Notes: generated from the sequence alone by a model not told the origin. 64,000 nt of DNA from Aeromonas dhakensis (GCF_000820305.1 NZ_CDBH01000044.1:1-64000), one strand, 5' to 3'. Positions 47,901 to 56,918 are shown, numbered from the stretch's first letter. Program-made: numbers and translations.

Positions 47901-48240
47901 CCGCCGTGTCTAGCTCTCCCTTCACGCGAAAATAGACCGGCATATTGTAGAGGTGGGAGGCCTCCTCGTACTGCTCGATAAACCAGAGCCCGCTCTGGGA
48001 CGAGGAGAGCGGCCCCTGCCGGGCGCCCTCGGCATCACGTTGCGCAAGAATGGGCGCCTCGAAGGCGGCGCGGGCCGCCAGGCAGCGCACCAGCTCATCC
48101 TTGTGGGCCTTGATGGTGGCGCCGATGGCCGGCGTTACCGCCTCCTTGCTCGACTGGGAGATAAGCTGACCCTTGTCGTTCAGCCCAAGCTTCACTCCCT
48201 GCCGTTCCAGCTGTTTCAACAGCAAAATCATATTGTTCAT
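41959..48240 (-). CDS. amoG: Non-ribosomal peptide synthetase AmoG (TubC dock-C-A-T-E-C-T)
   Basis: A 2093-aa synthetase. Order: TubC-type docking domain (1-55, 'MNNMILLLKQLERQGVKLGL'); condensation domain with 'HHIISDG' (209-215); adenylation domain with '[11 protein letters not shown]' (~685), 'MYGPTECT' (~812) and 'NGKLDLRRLP'; carrier 'LGGDSILSIQL' (~1055); epimerisation domain with 'HHLVIDAVSW' (~1240), 'EGHGRE' and 'RTLGWFTSTYPL'; second condensation domain with 'HHGVLDGW' (~1690); final carrier 'LGVDSVQQLA' (~2043). No thioesterase is present. The epimerase implies a D-residue, plausibly the D-aromatic residue of amonabactins. ATG 48240 has GAGG upstream and overlaps the tail of a duplicated dock remnant region. 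Confidence 0.9.
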   Translation of the reverse strand: MNNMILLLKQLERQGVKLGLNDKGQLISQSSKEAVTPAIGATIKAHKDELVRCLAARAAFEAPILAQRDAEGARQGPLSSSQSGLWFIEQYEEASHLYNMPVYFRVKGELDTAALEFAFDHLFARHPSMRTRFIKDEAGRGAQEILPHTPFTLQIEDVSAEPIAEREAYVARRVREEIGRPFSLTQGDLSRVHLIRLGSREHVLLITQHHIISDGWSVKNMFADLKRAFLAHQNREPLQVSELPLTYIDYARWFNSDRFLDYHAEFKPFWVDRLGGSPEVHGLPLDKPRPAHQDSGGELVFSTIDNALWESFKRLCQRHSTSNFIGLHALFALLMVRQSGDKEVVIGTPLAYRERHEIESLVGFFVNTLVLRTQLSGKPSFVDYLQQCREEDLAAFDHQLYRFEALAEAIGADRTTAINPIFQIMLVYQAKVDFNDLIPGCQLVEETSPVLPAKTDISVKVTELMDSVRVDWLFATALFERESIQAFADRLLHLMRAVVVAPETDIWQLPLEAGTDQVALAAQLADLPQDYPSRDTLLCHIERRAGKCPDALAVSDGAQSLTYGELEVRANRLAHWLQSCGVTPGAAIGIQARRDVAFVIALLACWKAGAAYVPLDPAYPAERLAHILTDAGISLVLGGVPDSRLGEALAGTTAAYHDLHQLALDKMPSSAPAVPRDAAMLAQIIYTSGSTGLPKGVMVEQGSLVNLMVDHGERIAIDQSGAMFNCMSLSFDAGNMTSLLPLYCGAALHFGEPGEGVISAAIACGASHMILPTALLANLLPPADLGSLKAIGFGGEACPSSLVERWGERVALFNMYGPTECTVTALCARLTPGAPITIGSPVNNLKALILDEAGNLCPVGVPGELCLAGLGLARGYLNLPERTQEAFIELALAERTHRLYRTGDRALLRRDGNIQYLGRIDEQIKLRGYRIEPGEIETRLAELCPAMRQIKVVVQEGRLLAYACLQAGASEPDGDALLQRAGECLPEYMVPARLCWLPEMPLTPNGKLDLRRLPAIVWQQSKGEPQNELEQTVLAIWQGVLKQPLGVEDDFFRLGGDSILSIQLTTRLRDAGLHCSVKDVFEAKTVRRLCRQLGQQQAVSHRSEQGSLTGEFPLHPIQHWFFEQGFAKSGHWNQGVILRLPAGVDDEALRGWLDTLRQHHDALRLAVTPTGQRYLAELPLPPLPTLDAANLDEVELQARLTELQGDFDPASGHTLAWARLRNLSLEGEREGDRETVEGLFLAFHHLVIDAVSWRILAEDLARVSRGEPLPAKGSSYRQWGEGLAAYAKREEEQLGFWLAQGEGSQGHLLIAARAVDGRAAASLLQLSQETTARLIDTANQAYFTRVPDLLLAALTRTLSEQGYGSRHCVMLEGHGREAIDAELDVSRTLGWFTSTYPLALADAGAWDALVCATKEQLRAVPDKGVGFNALRLHHPRGWALPEALVVFNYLGVSHQGEAAQPWQPLPMAPGAPSSPDNLPRELVSLHGGVYNGCLTLRQVGALNQQASDALMARLAENLTALVEHCCNLQAPRHTPSDFPGIALSQAALDGVLNGREVETLLPMTSLQQSMFHHRALLPRDHAYHLQTEIDYHQPLDVAVYREAWQGQIARWPALRSELVLADGVALQRILKHAELPFHYEDLSEVENAEARVQAYREQDLARPIPLEQAPLLRLACFKLAPDHHKVIFSAHHGVLDGWSGPVLLGSLHRGYQALMNGLLPQGEPDTAWLEFGRHIASQARSAEAYWQGRGELLAKPNDLACLFGVTLDASSSGRHTQQRPAVCATALPTEVATLLASRARELGVTAGLLAQYAWHRLLARRSGDAVTLVGNVTPGRDYPIEGITASVGLYINSLPLALAWHTELTLAEHIAQLQTDLMALNEHGTQSLAALTKGRARLFQSLFVFENYPMPAAPAAPEPHQLVPRFGAVVEKVELPLSLVVSSRGETLQLRLEFDGEQIPEAQAEAVLADWLAELDWLAQADLSQPASVVAVQSPVMPQVAATKADEPGLAQPPAEARALVALWERQCGVPGIWQQTLCELGVDSVQQLALLAALNEAFGQERAQLTLQTLKAHPSPSRLYRHWLVHQTEAAL

Positions 48241-48247
48241 CTGTACC

Positions 48248-48361
48248 TCAGACAGCCGGCGTGGCTCGATGGGAATAAAAACCGTCCTGCCCCTTCTCAT
48301 TCAGGGCGAGCTTCACGCTCTGACCGTCCAGCCGTTTCAACAGCAAAATCATATTGTTCAT
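48248..48361 (-). pseudogene. Truncated duplicate of the AmoG N-terminal docking segment (37 codons)
   Basis: An open frame of 37 codons begins 'MNNMILLLKRLDGQSVKLAL', nearly the AmoG N-terminus, then diverges and stops at 48248. Its ATG is 121 bp upstream of the AmoG ATG and 14 bp after the amoA stop; its stop is 7 bp before amoG. It has a ribosome-binding context like that of amoG. It looks like a partial tandem duplication of the amoA-amoG junction; it may be translated and couple amoG translation. Confidence 0.7.
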
Positions 48362-48375
48362 CTGTTTCTCAAGCC

Positions 48376-49125
48376 TCAGGCACTCAGGGTGGCGCCGCCG
48401 TCGACGACCAGATCCTGCAGCGTGATGTGGCTGGCCAGATCCGAGGCCAGGAAGAGGACGGTATGGGCGATCTCCGCCGGGGTGGCCACCTTGCGCAGGG
48501 GGATGCCGAGCTTGAACTGCTCCGGCAACCCGACAATGGTGCGGGCCATGGCCTCCTCGCTTGGCAGCATGCCGCGCAGCATGGGGGTATCCGTCGAGCC
48601 CGGCGACACCAGGTTGGCGCGCACGCCGAAGGGGGCCAGCTCCAGCCCCACCGTCTGGGTCAGGCTGGTGACCGCCGCTTTGGAGGCGCAATAGGCCGCC
48701 ATCTGCATGCGCGGCACATGGGCGGCGTTGGAGCCGATGGTGACGATGGCACCGCGCCGCTGCCCCTTGAAGTGGGGCACCAGTGCCCGCAGCAGATAGA
48801 AGACGCCGCTGGCGTTGACCGTCATGCAGTCGTGCCAGTCGTCATCGCTTAAGGTCTCGGTGGGGCCGAGGCGCAGTACCCCGGCCCCGTTCACCAGCAC
48901 ATCGAGCCCGCCGTCCGCCAGCAGCGCTGCGCAGCAGGCGTTGACCGCCTTCGAGTCGCCGATATCGAGCAGCCGGGTGGCATAGGGGTAATCGGCTTCG
49001 GGAAACGCCAGATCCAGCCCCACCACGGATGCGCCGGCCGCCACGAACTGCGTGGCCACCTCGCGGCCGATGCCGCGCCCGGCCCCGGTCACCCAGACCC
49101 GCTTGCCAGTGAAATCAAAGGCCAT
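48376..49125 (-). CDS. amoA: 2,3-dihydro-2,3-dihydroxybenzoate dehydrogenase (EntA-like)
   Basis: A 249-aa SDR enzyme oxidising 2,3-dihydro-2,3-dihydroxybenzoate to 2,3-dihydroxybenzoate with NAD+. It starts 'MAFDFTGKRVWVTGAGRGIG', close to EntA, with 'VNGAGVLR', the active-site 'YCASK' and 'SPGSTDTPMLRGM'. ATG 49125 has AAGGAG nine bases upstream and matches EntA length (248); an earlier ATG at 49146 overlaps the amoF stop (ATGA) and is an alternative. Symbol follows the published amo gene order; 'amoA' was first used for an isochorismate synthase gene, so nomenclature varies. Confidence 0.88.
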   Translation of the reverse strand: MAFDFTGKRVWVTGAGRGIGREVATQFVAAGASVVGLDLAFPEADYPYATRLLDIGDSKAVNACCAALLADGGLDVLVNGAGVLRLGPTETLSDDDWHDCMTVNASGVFYLLRALVPHFKGQRRGAIVTIGSNAAHVPRMQMAAYCASKAAVTSLTQTVGLELAPFGVRANLVSPGSTDTPMLRGMLPSEEAMARTIVGLPEQFKLGIPLRKVATPAEIAHTVLFLASDLASHITLQDLVVDGGATLSA

Positions 49126-49145
49126 TGCTTGTTGCTCCTTATCCA

Positions 49146-52100
49146 TCACCACACCATCTCCACGCTCTCTTCGTCCTCGGCAAGCAGGCCGTCGAGGAAG
49201 CGGCAGAAGTCATCGAGTCGCGGGTGATCGAACACGTCGGAGACCTTGACCTGCACCCCGAACTCGGCGCCGAGCCGGTTGACGATCTGGATGGTCTGCA
49301 GGGACTGGCCCCCCAGCTCGAAGAAGTTGTCCGTAGGCGCCATGGTGGCGAGCCCCAGGATCTGCTGCCAGATGGCGCCAACCCGGTTCTCGGTCTCGCT
49401 GCCCAGGGTCAGGGCTTCGCCGCCCGCCTGGTAGGCGGCCAGCAGGGCCTTGCGATCCAGCTTGTTGGAGCCGGTGCGGGGCAGCTGGTCATAGTGGCGA
49501 TAGTCGGTGGGGATCATGGCGGCAGGCAGCACCCTGGCCAGCTGCGCCTTGATGACCCGGCTGTCGCGCTCCGGCCCCGCCACGAAGGCCACCAGCCGGC
49601 GCACGCTGCCGATGCTCACCCCCTGTACGCAGGCCTCGTCCACCCCGGGCAGGGCCAGCAGCTGGGCCTCCACTTCGCCGGGCTGGATACGATAGCCGCT
49701 TATCTTGAACTCGTTGTCGCGCCGGCCGAGGTAGACCAGCCGGCCATCCACCAGGCGCACCCGATCGCCGGTGCGATAGACGGGCAGCTCCTCCTCGCCG
49801 ATCCGCTGGGAGCCAAAGCTCCCTTGCACGCCCCCCACATAGCCATTGGCCAGCTGCGGGCCGAGCAGCACCAGCTCCCCCTCGCTGGCGGGTTGATCCC
49901 CTGCTCCCAGAATGAGCGCCTGCATGCCGGGCAGCGGCAGGCCGATGGGCAACTGGGCCTGGCTCGGGTCTTCCTGTTGCAGCTCCTGGGTGGTCACCAC
50001 CACAGTGGTCTCGGTGGGGCCGTAGGTGTTGAACAGGCGCACATCGGAGCGGCCCTGACGCTGCCACTGGGCCAGCTGCTCGGGGTAGACCGCCTCGCCG
50101 CCGATGATGACGGTGGTAAGCCCGGCAGGAATGTGGGCCTGACCCGCCGTCAGCGCCACCACCCACTCGTTCCAGAACGCGGTGGGCAGATCGAGGTGGG
50201 TGATCCCCATCTGCTCCACCCCGGCCGCAAAGGCGGGCATGGATTCGAGCAGGGCGTCGGTGCGCAGCACCAGGGTGGCGCCGGCGCTCAGGGTGGCGAA
50301 CACCTCCTCGATGCTGGCATCGAAGTTGAAGGGGGCGAATTGCAGCATCCGCGCCTCTTCATCCAGGTGATAACGGCAGCGGGCGGCGGCGGCGAAGTGA
50401 TCCAGCGCACCGTGGCTGACCGCCACCCCTTTGGGCAGGCCAGTCGAACCCGAGGTGAACATCAGGTAGGCGACGGCGCGGCCGGCGGCCGGCTGGTTCA
50501 AGCGGTTATCGCTCACCAGATCCCCCGCCAGCAGGGTGCGCCCCTCAAACAGGCTGGCCAGCTTGTGACGGTACTCGGCCTGGGTGATCAGGGTTTTGAC
50601 CTCCCCCAGCCGCAGGATATGGCCCTGGCGCTCCAGCGGCTGCTCGGGGTCGAGCGGCACATAGACGGCGCCCGCCAGCAGCACCGCCAGCTGGGCGAAG
50701 ATGGCCTGGGGGCTGCGGGCCAGCATGACCCCCACCTTGTCGCCGGGGGCGACGCCTTCGGCCTGCAGGGCGGCCGCCATCTGCTCGCAGCGGGCCAGCA
50801 GCGCCTCGTAGCTGAAGCGGGCCTCTCCCTGCGCCGTGCTCTGAATCAAGGCAATCTTGTCCGGGGTCCGGGCGGCGAAGTGGCAGAGCGCGTCCAGCAC
50901 GGGCCGTGCCTTGATCACTTCATCGGCGGGGCCGGCGATCAGGGCGCTGGCTCGCTGCTCGGCCAGCCAGTCGGCCTTGAGGGTCCCCAGGGTCTGGGCG
51001 GGTTCGGCCAGCCAGCGGCCCAGCAGGGCAAACAGGGTATCGGCGATGGCTGCCAGATCCGCCTGACAGTAGCAGCAGGGGTTGGCGTCCAGATCCAGTC
51101 TGGGCTGGCCATCGACGCCGACCTGCACCTCGATGGTGAGATCCTCCACCGGGCCGGCGCTGATGTTGAGAATATGGGCAGATAGCGGCCCGAAGCGGCG
51201 AGCGTGATCGAACGGCATGATGTTGACCAGCGGGCCGAACAGGCGTTTGTCGCCCCCCACCAGGCCCAGATCGCGGCGCAGCAGCTCGTAGCGATAGTGC
51301 TGGTGTTTGCGCACCCCGCGCTTGGCCTTGGCCACGGCGCCGGCGGCTCCCGCCAGATCCAGTTCTTCACCCAGTGTCAGCGCCAGCGGGGTAATGTTCA
51401 TCTGCATGCAGGGCACGGTCAGCGACGCCGAGCCGATGCGGTTCATCATCATCAGGCCGAGCAGGGTCTTATCCTGGCCGCTCGACAGCGACAGCTGGGC
51501 AGAGAGACCGGCCAGCAGCAGATCGGGCCAGCCCAGCTTGTGCTCGTCGGCAAAGCCGGTCAGGGATTGCCAGAGCGCCGCCGGCAGCGGGCGGCTCTCG
51601 CGGATAAATTCGGCAGCAATCGGCGCGCGGGTCTCGCCAAAGGATTTTACCTCGGGCCAGCCTTGCAGCTGCTCCTGCCAGAAGGCGCGGGCGGCGGCGT
51701 TCTTGCCGCTCTGCTCGCGGCTCGCCTCTTCGGCCAGCACTTCAGCCAACGAGCCGAAGGGGGATGGGGAGTTCATCTCACCGGCCAGCCCCTCTGCATA
51801 GAGCTCGGCGATGCGCTGGAACAGCAAGGTGGTGCCAAAGCCGTCGAGGGCGATGTGGTGCACGCAGCTGTAGAGGTAATCGCGGCCGGGGCCGCGCAGC
51901 AGGGCGAAGCGGCAGGGCGCCTCTTGGGTCAACTCGAACGGGCGGCGCAGATCGGCCCAGGCCCAGGCGCGGGCCAGCGTCTCGTCATCGCGCTCGAGAG
52001 AGATCTCTTCATAAGCCAGGGGCAGCTCGGCCGGGACGAAGCAGACCGCCTCCTTATCGTCTTCGAAGTGGCCCTTGAGCGCCTCGCACTCCCCCACCGC

Positions 52101-52247
52101 CTTGGCAAGGGCTGCGACCAGCACGGCCGCCTCGACCTTGCCGTCGAAGGCGATGCACTCGGCGGTGTTGAACATCGCCTTGTCGTCGTTCAGCAGATGT
52201 CCGGACCAGAGCCCCTGCTGGGGGATGGTCAAGGGGAAGCGGTTCAT
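49146..52247 (-). CDS. amoF: Non-ribosomal peptide synthetase AmoF (C-A-T)
   Basis: A 1033-aa module. The condensation domain ('[11 protein letters not shown]' at the start, '[10 protein letters not shown]' ~125) is like those that accept an aryl acid from an ArCP. The adenylation domain has '[12 protein letters not shown]' (~598), '[10 protein letters not shown]', '[10 protein letters not shown]', '[20 protein letters not shown]' and '[10 protein letters not shown]'. The carrier is '[14 protein letters not shown]' (~977), with Gln in place of the usual Asp/His before the phosphopantetheine Ser. No epimerase or thioesterase. It likely joins DHB from AmoB to its amino acid. ATG 52247 overlaps the amoB stop by 4 bp; upstream in-frame sequence belongs to amoB. 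Confidence 0.9.
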   Translation of the reverse strand: MNRFPLTIPQQGLWSGHLLNDDKAMFNTAECIAFDGKVEAAVLVAALAKAVGECEALKGHFEDDKEAVCFVPAELPLAYEEISLERDDETLARAWAWADLRRPFELTQEAPCRFALLRGPGRDYLYSCVHHIALDGFGTTLLFQRIAELYAEGLAGEMNSPSPFGSLAEVLAEEASREQSGKNAAARAFWQEQLQGWPEVKSFGETRAPIAAEFIRESRPLPAALWQSLTGFADEHKLGWPDLLLAGLSAQLSLSSGQDKTLLGLMMMNRIGSASLTVPCMQMNITPLALTLGEELDLAGAAGAVAKAKRGVRKHQHYRYELLRRDLGLVGGDKRLFGPLVNIMPFDHARRFGPLSAHILNISAGPVEDLTIEVQVGVDGQPRLDLDANPCCYCQADLAAIADTLFALLGRWLAEPAQTLGTLKADWLAEQRASALIAGPADEVIKARPVLDALCHFAARTPDKIALIQSTAQGEARFSYEALLARCEQMAAALQAEGVAPGDKVGVMLARSPQAIFAQLAVLLAGAVYVPLDPEQPLERQGHILRLGEVKTLITQAEYRHKLASLFEGRTLLAGDLVSDNRLNQPAAGRAVAYLMFTSGSTGLPKGVAVSHGALDHFAAAARCRYHLDEEARMLQFAPFNFDASIEEVFATLSAGATLVLRTDALLESMPAFAAGVEQMGITHLDLPTAFWNEWVVALTAGQAHIPAGLTTVIIGGEAVYPEQLAQWQRQGRSDVRLFNTYGPTETTVVVTTQELQQEDPSQAQLPIGLPLPGMQALILGAGDQPASEGELVLLGPQLANGYVGGVQGSFGSQRIGEEELPVYRTGDRVRLVDGRLVYLGRRDNEFKISGYRIQPGEVEAQLLALPGVDEACVQGVSIGSVRRLVAFVAGPERDSRVIKAQLARVLPAAMIPTDYRHYDQLPRTGSNKLDRKALLAAYQAGGEALTLGSETENRVGAIWQQILGLATMAPTDNFFELGGQSLQTIQIVNRLGAEFGVQVKVSDVFDHPRLDDFCRFLDGLLAEDEESVEMVW

Positions 52248-53167
52248 GGGGTCACCTCCAGCGTCTGGGCTGCCAGTTTGGACTCGATGAGGCGCCACCA
52301 GCCGTTGAGGGTCGGCAGCTTGGCGAGATCCACGAAGCCGAGCTCCACCCCGGCGGCGCGCCACTCGGTGAGCAGGGCCATGATCCGCACCGAATCCAGA
52401 CCGTAGTCGATGAGGTTCTCGTCGGGGTCAAACTCCCCTTCGTCCTCGTCGATATGGCTCAGCAGCCGTGCCTTGAGCCCCTCGTAAGTCAGGAGCGGAT
52501 TGGTCAGGAGCGGATTGCTCTGGGCGGCAGAAGCGGAAGCCGGCGCAAGGGCCAGCACCTCCTCGCAGCGGATCACCTTGCCGCAGCGGGTCGCCACATA
52601 GTCGAGCGCCATCTGGTGGTCGGCCAGGGAGAAGTCCGCCACCCCGTCCGCCAGGAAGAAGGGCTGGATGTCGCGCATGAAGGCGTCGCAGGCGGTCATC
52701 ATGCAGCCGATATGGCCGTAGATGCCGCCGATGATCAGCTGATCCCGTCCCAGCGCTTTGAGCATCTGCTCCAGCTCGGAGCGCTGGAAGGCGCTGTAAC
52801 GCCACTTGACCAGCACGGTGTCGTCCCGCTCCGGGCGCAGTGCTGCCACCACCTGCTGCTGCTCGGGCCGTTTGTTGAGCCCCGGGCCCCACATGTCATT
52901 GAGCAGGGCGCGATCCTCAGGGGATTGATCCTTGGGCTGGGCGGTGTAGAAGACCGGAATGCCGAGGGCCTTGCACTGCTTGCGCACGGCGGCCAGGCGC
53001 TCAGTCAGGGCAGCAATCAACGGGCTGTTTTCGCCATAGAAGGCGGTGAAGTACTCCTGCATGTCGTGGATCAGCAGGGCGGCGCGTTTGGGATCCAGAG
53101 ACCAGTTGACCTTGTTGGCCTTCCACTGGCTGGGCATGGCGTAATTGTTCAGGGTTGGGATAGCCAT
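52244..53167 (-). CDS. amoB: Isochorismatase with aryl carrier domain (EntB-like)
   Basis: A 307-aa two-domain protein. Residues ~1-210 are isochorismatase ('[16 protein letters not shown]', '[20 protein letters not shown]', '[15 protein letters not shown]'), hydrolysing isochorismate to 2,3-dihydro-DHB and pyruvate. Residues ~225-300 are the aryl carrier with '[12 protein letters not shown]', whose Ser accepts phosphopantetheine and then DHB from AmoE. The linker contains a perfect 15-bp tandem duplication giving '[11 protein letters not shown]'. The gene lies between amoE and amoF, overlapping amoF by 4 bp. Confidence 0.94.
   Translation of the reverse strand: MAIPTLNNYAMPSQWKANKVNWSLDPKRAALLIHDMQEYFTAFYGENSPLIAALTERLAAVRKQCKALGIPVFYTAQPKDQSPEDRALLNDMWGPGLNKRPEQQQVVAALRPERDDTVLVKWRYSAFQRSELEQMLKALGRDQLIIGGIYGHIGCMMTACDAFMRDIQPFFLADGVADFSLADHQMALDYVATRCGKVIRCEEVLALAPASASAAQSNPLLTNPLLTYEGLKARLLSHIDEDEGEFDPDENLIDYGLDSVRIMALLTEWRAAGVELGFVDLAKLPTLNGWWRLIESKLAAQTLEVTP
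52488..52517 (-). repeat. Perfect 15-bp tandem duplication in the AmoB linker
   Basis: gtcaggagcggattg occurs at 52488-52502 and again at 52503-52517, encoding NPLLT twice between the isochorismatase and carrier domains. It preserves frame. Confidence 0.9.
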
Positions 53168-53191
53168 AACGTCATGATTCCTTTTTTAGTT

Positions 53192-54859
53192 TTATGCGGT
53201 TGTCAGGGACTGGCTGACGGCGATGAGGTGCGCAATGCGCGCCCGCAGCCCCTGCTTGTCAATCTTGCCCACCGCCGTCATGGGCAGGGCGTCCAGGGTT
53301 TCGAAGCGGTCGGGCAGCTTGAAGTCCGCCACCCCGCGCTCGCGCAGAAACTTGCGCAAGGCCAGCGGCTTGAGCCCCGGCTCGGTGGTGACGATAAAGG
53401 CGCAGCTCTTCTCCCCCATGGCGCTGTCGGGCATGGAGACCAGGGCCGCATGGGTGATAGCCGGGTGGTGCAGCAGCTGGTTTTCCACCTCTTCCGCCGC
53501 GATCTTCTCGCCGCCCCGGTTGATCTGATCCTTTTGCCGCCCCACCACGGTCAGGTAACCATCGGCATCCTGTACCACCAGGTCGCCGGAGCAGTAGAAA
53601 CCCTCGCTATCGAACACCCGGGCGTTGTGGGCCGGGCTCCGGTAGTAACCGCGGAAGGTGTAGGGGCCGCGGGTGTGCAGGGCGCCAGGCTCGCCGGGGG
53701 CGACCGGATTGCCCGCCTCATCGAGGATGCGCACCTCGTCATCCGGGCTCATGGGGCGGCCCTGGGTGTGAATGACCTTTTCGTCGGGGTCGTCCAGCCG
53801 GGTGTAGTTGACCAGCCCCTCCGCCATGCCGAACACCTGCTGCAGCCGGCAGCCGAGCAGCGGCCCAATCTTGCTGGCCACCGCCTCCCCCAGCTTGGCG
53901 CCGCCCACTTGCAACAAGTCGAGGCTCTCGAGCTGAGTGCGCGCAGCGGGATCCGCTTCCGCGGCCTGCAACCAGAGCGAGACCGCCGGCGGCACCAGCG
54001 AGGTGAGATTGATCCTGTGGCGGGCAATCAGCGGAAAACAGCTGATGGGGCTGGGGTCGGGGGCGAGCACCACGGTGCCGCCCGCCTCGAACACCCCCAG
54101 GGCGCCCGGGGAGCTCAGGGGGAAGTTGTGGGGCGCCGGCAGGGCGCACAGATAGCGGGTATGAGGGCCTAGGCCGCAGATCTCATTGCTGCGGCGCACG
54201 CTGTAGTAATAGTCGTCATGGGTACGGGGAATGAGCTTGGGAGTGCCGGTGCTGCCGCCGGAGAGCTGGAAGAAGGCCACCTCGTCCGCCGGGGTCGGGG
54301 CAAAGGAGACGGATGGGGAGATCCCCTCATCCCCCTCGTCGAACCAGCGGGTCAGCCCCAGCTCCCCCGCGTCGCCATCCAGCAGCGCCAGCTCGGCGCC
54401 GATGCTTGTCAGCAGCTCGCTCTCGCGTCCCTTGCTCGCAAACAGCGGATGAGCCAGCGAGCCGATAAAGAGGCGCGGTGTGATCTGCTCGGCATAAGAG
54501 AGGAGCTCCAGCCGGTTGTGGCTAAAGAGCGCATTGACCGGCGCAATGCCGGCCTTGAGCAGGGCAAAGAACACCAGATAGAACTCGGCCACGTTGGGGA
54601 GCTGCACCAGTGCGGTATCCCCTGCCCCCAGGCCGCGGCGGGCCAGATTTGCGGCCAGCCGGCTCGAGGCGGCGTCCAGCTCGCCATAGTTGAAGCGGCG
54701 CTCGCCGCAGAGAATGGCCTCGGCGTCGGGGGCCTGCTCGCACTGACGCACCAGCATGGCTGTCAGCGGCTCACCGCGCCAATAGCCCTTGGCGCGGTAC
54801 TGCCGGGCCAATTCCTCGGGCCAGCGGGTATAGGGCAGGAAGCGGTTGGTATCGCTCAT
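53192..54859 (-). CDS. amoE: 2,3-dihydroxybenzoate-AMP ligase (EntE-like)
   Basis: A 555-aa aryl-acid adenylating enzyme that activates DHB with ATP and loads it on the AmoB carrier. It shows '[27 protein letters not shown]' (~195-220), the EntE hallmark, then '[15 protein letters not shown]', 'FYCSGDLVV', '[21 protein letters not shown]' and C-terminal '[11 protein letters not shown]'. ATG 54859 ([14 protein letters not shown]) overlaps the amoC stop by 4 bp; upstream in-frame sequence is inside amoC. Confidence 0.95.
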   Translation of the reverse strand: MSDTNRFLPYTRWPEELARQYRAKGYWRGEPLTAMLVRQCEQAPDAEAILCGERRFNYGELDAASSRLAANLARRGLGAGDTALVQLPNVAEFYLVFFALLKAGIAPVNALFSHNRLELLSYAEQITPRLFIGSLAHPLFASKGRESELLTSIGAELALLDGDAGELGLTRWFDEGDEGISPSVSFAPTPADEVAFFQLSGGSTGTPKLIPRTHDDYYYSVRRSNEICGLGPHTRYLCALPAPHNFPLSSPGALGVFEAGGTVVLAPDPSPISCFPLIARHRINLTSLVPPAVSLWLQAAEADPAARTQLESLDLLQVGGAKLGEAVASKIGPLLGCRLQQVFGMAEGLVNYTRLDDPDEKVIHTQGRPMSPDDEVRILDEAGNPVAPGEPGALHTRGPYTFRGYYRSPAHNARVFDSEGFYCSGDLVVQDADGYLTVVGRQKDQINRGGEKIAAEEVENQLLHHPAITHAALVSMPDSAMGEKSCAFIVTTEPGLKPLALRKFLRERGVADFKLPDRFETLDALPMTAVGKIDKQGLRARIAHLIAVSQSLTTA

Positions 54860-56043
54860 TGCGCTACCTCCAAATCCAGACCCAGTGCCTTGAGCATGGT
54901 GCCCAGCTTGGTGCCGGTCTCGGCCCACTCCATGGCGGGATCCGAGCCCGCGACGATACCGGCGCCGGCAAACAGCTCCACTTGATGGCCATTGAGCACG
55001 CCACAGCGGATCACTACGGCCCACTCGCCGTTGCCCTGGCTGTCGCACCAGCCGACGATGCCGCTGAACAGGGCGCGCCGGAAGGGCTCCTGCTCGCGGA
55101 TAAACTGGCGGGCTAGATCGGTGGGATAGCCGCACAGGGCCGGGGTGGGATGAAGCTGGCAGGCAAGTGACAGCACCGATGCCTCGCCACCGTGCAGCCG
55201 GCCGGCGATGGGGGTACCCAGATGCCAGAGGGTATCCGTGCTCATCAGCGAGGGGCTGGACGGGATCGCCAACTCGCGGCAGTGGGGGGTCAGCACCCGG
55301 CGGATCTCGTCGATCACCAACTTGTGTTCATGCTGATCCTTGCGAGAGGCCAGCAGATCCCGAGCCACCATTTCGTCTTGCGCCGGCTCGCTCGCCCGTC
55401 TGGCGGAGCCCGCCAGCGGATGGGTGAACACCTCTCCCCCGCTGACCCGCAGCAGCAGCTCCGGGCTGGCGCCAAGCAGACGGCGGCCCTGGCCGAGCGG
55501 CAGGGAGAAGTGGAAGGCGTGGGGGTTCTGGGCCATCAGACGGGTCATCACCCGCTTCGGATCGGCGGGCTGATGCAGGGTGAGTGTCAGCTTGCGCGAC
55601 AACACCACCTTGGATAGCCGGCCTTGTGCAAACGCATCCAGCGCCGCACTGACCGAGGCCTGGAATTCGCTGGCCGGCGGGGTGCTCTGCACCGAGATGA
55701 CCCGGTTGGCCTCGACGGCCTGCTCGGCCGCTGTCACCGATGACGGCTCTGTCGGGGCCAGTTTATCGCCCCGCTTATAGCGGCCGGGCACATAGAGGCA
55801 GGAGGCCTCCGCCGGGTCGAACGCAAAGGCACCGATCAGCAGGGGGTTGCTCTGGCCGGCGGCGCTGGCCGCGGCCAGCGCGTCGGCAATCTGTTGTTCC
55901 AGCAAAGGCCATTCACAGGCGGGGGTGGTGATAGGCTGGCCCAGGTCAGTGGCACTGATCGTGCCCTGCCCCGAGGTAAACAAGAATTCGGGCGGTGACG
56001 CAGCCTGGGCAGGCGCGCTATTTTCCATCACAAGAGTATCCAC
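54856..56043 (-). CDS. amoC: Isochorismate synthase (EntC-like)
   Basis: A 395-aa enzyme converting chorismate to isochorismate. Landmarks: '[12 protein letters not shown]', '[27 protein letters not shown]' near 215-240, '[12 protein letters not shown]', '[18 protein letters not shown]' and '[19 protein letters not shown]'. It begins the amo operon, directly behind a strong Fur box. The start is taken as GTG 56043 with GAGGG six bases upstream; ATG 56028 lies 21 bases from that site. Confidence 0.94.
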   Translation of the reverse strand: MDTLVMENSAPAQAASPPEFLFTSGQGTISATDLGQPITTPACEWPLLEQQIADALAAASAAGQSNPLLIGAFAFDPAEASCLYVPGRYKRGDKLAPTEPSSVTAAEQAVEANRVISVQSTPPASEFQASVSAALDAFAQGRLSKVVLSRKLTLTLHQPADPKRVMTRLMAQNPHAFHFSLPLGQGRRLLGASPELLLRVSGGEVFTHPLAGSARRASEPAQDEMVARDLLASRKDQHEHKLVIDEIRRVLTPHCRELAIPSSPSLMSTDTLWHLGTPIAGRLHGGEASVLSLACQLHPTPALCGYPTDLARQFIREQEPFRRALFSGIVGWCDSQGNGEWAVVIRCGVLNGHQVELFAGAGIVAGSDPAMEWAETGTKLGTMLKALGLDLEVAQ

Positions 56044-56067
56044 GTTACACCCTCAAATATGATTCAA

Positions 56068-56086
56068 AATGATAATGATTATCAAT
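56068..56086 (-). promoter_or_regulatory. Strong Fur box upstream of the amo operon
   Basis: AATGATAATGATTATCAAT contains the near-ideal core GATAATGATTATC, the best Fur match in the window. It lies 25 bp upstream of the amoC GTG, where Fe-Fur would block transcription of the whole biosynthetic operon. Confidence 0.88.
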
Positions 56087-56357
56087 TTGTATTTGTGCGG
56101 CGGTAAAATACTCGCTTTGAAATCCCCCGGTCAATGGGATTTTTATGTCGATAAAACTGGAACTTATCTGTGGATATTGCCCGTCTTGGCCCGCCGTGCA
56201 GGGCCGACCCCTCTTGCCCGTATGAGCACCGCTGCCAACACCCCATATGAGGCTGCGACAAAAACCGCGGACTCACCGCCCGCGCTGGCAGCGAGCGCCA
56301 TTTACCCCTAAGATGGCGCCATCTTCATGACCATTGTTTCAACCCACGGGATCCTCG
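56087..56357. other. Intergenic region between amoC and the lipoprotein gene
   Basis: No gene is supported. A small hairpin AAATCCC (56120-56126) / GGGATTT (56136-56142) with a following TTTATG may be a weak plus-strand terminator. The promoter of the lipoprotein gene should lie to its right; none was identified with confidence. Confidence 0.35.
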
Positions 56358-56909
56358 ATGTTAAAGCACCTGCTTCTGCTCCCCCTCAGCCTGCTGCTGG
56401 CGGCCTGTTCACTCACCCAGTACAACGTCAGCGAAGGGGAGATCAACCAGTACCTCAAAGAGAGGGTCGCCTTCGAAAAACAGCTGGGGATCCCCGGCAT
56501 CATGTCGAGCAAGATCCGCCTCGATGAGATGCAAAGCCGCATCGGTCGCCGCCAGGCTGACCGGGTCGAGCTGGATGCCGCCGGCGACCTGCAGGTAACG
56601 AGCCCGCTCGGCAGCCAGCAGATGAAGATCCGCTTCTCCCTGAGCGCCCGCCCCGACTACGTGGCCGAGCAGGGCGCCATCTATCTGCGCGATCTCGAGC
56701 TGCTCTCGGTCAAGACCGAGCCGGCCGACGTGGGCACCGCCCTCGCCCCGCTGCTGCCCACCTTCAACCAGTCGCTCTCGCTGTTCCTCTCCCAGGCCCC
56801 CGTCTACCGGCTGGACGGCAGTCGCAAAAACGAAGCCAGGATCAAAGATAAAGTCGAGGCACTCAAGGTGGAGCCCGGCCGGCTGGTGATCCCCTTCAAG
56901 CTGATGTGA
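56358..56909 (+). CDS. DUF1439 family lipoprotein (YceB-like)
   Basis: A 183-aa protein with a lipoprotein signal peptide ending in the lipobox 'LLAAC' (Cys17), so it is lipid-anchored in the envelope. The body, 'YNVSEGEINQYLKERVAFEKQLGIPGIM', fits the DUF1439/YceB family; a tubular lipid-binding-like fold has been suggested for that family. Function unknown. ATG 56358 is chosen because the signal peptide begins there; eight more codons in frame upstream lack signal-peptide character. A strong terminator follows. Confidence 0.82.
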   Translation: MLKHLLLLPLSLLLAACSLTQYNVSEGEINQYLKERVAFEKQLGIPGIMSSKIRLDEMQSRIGRRQADRVELDAAGDLQVTSPLGSQQMKIRFSLSARPDYVAEQGAIYLRDLELLSVKTEPADVGTALAPLLPTFNQSLSLFLSQAPVYRLDGSRKNEARIKDKVEALKVEPGRLVIPFKLM

Positions 56910-56918
56910 TGCCTGCCG

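Noticed and set aside
43027..47913. A 1628-codon open frame on the plus strand
   Set aside because: It lies wholly antisense to amoG and its translation is low-complexity (Gln/His/Gly/Arg-rich) without domains. It is a shadow of GC-rich coding sequence.
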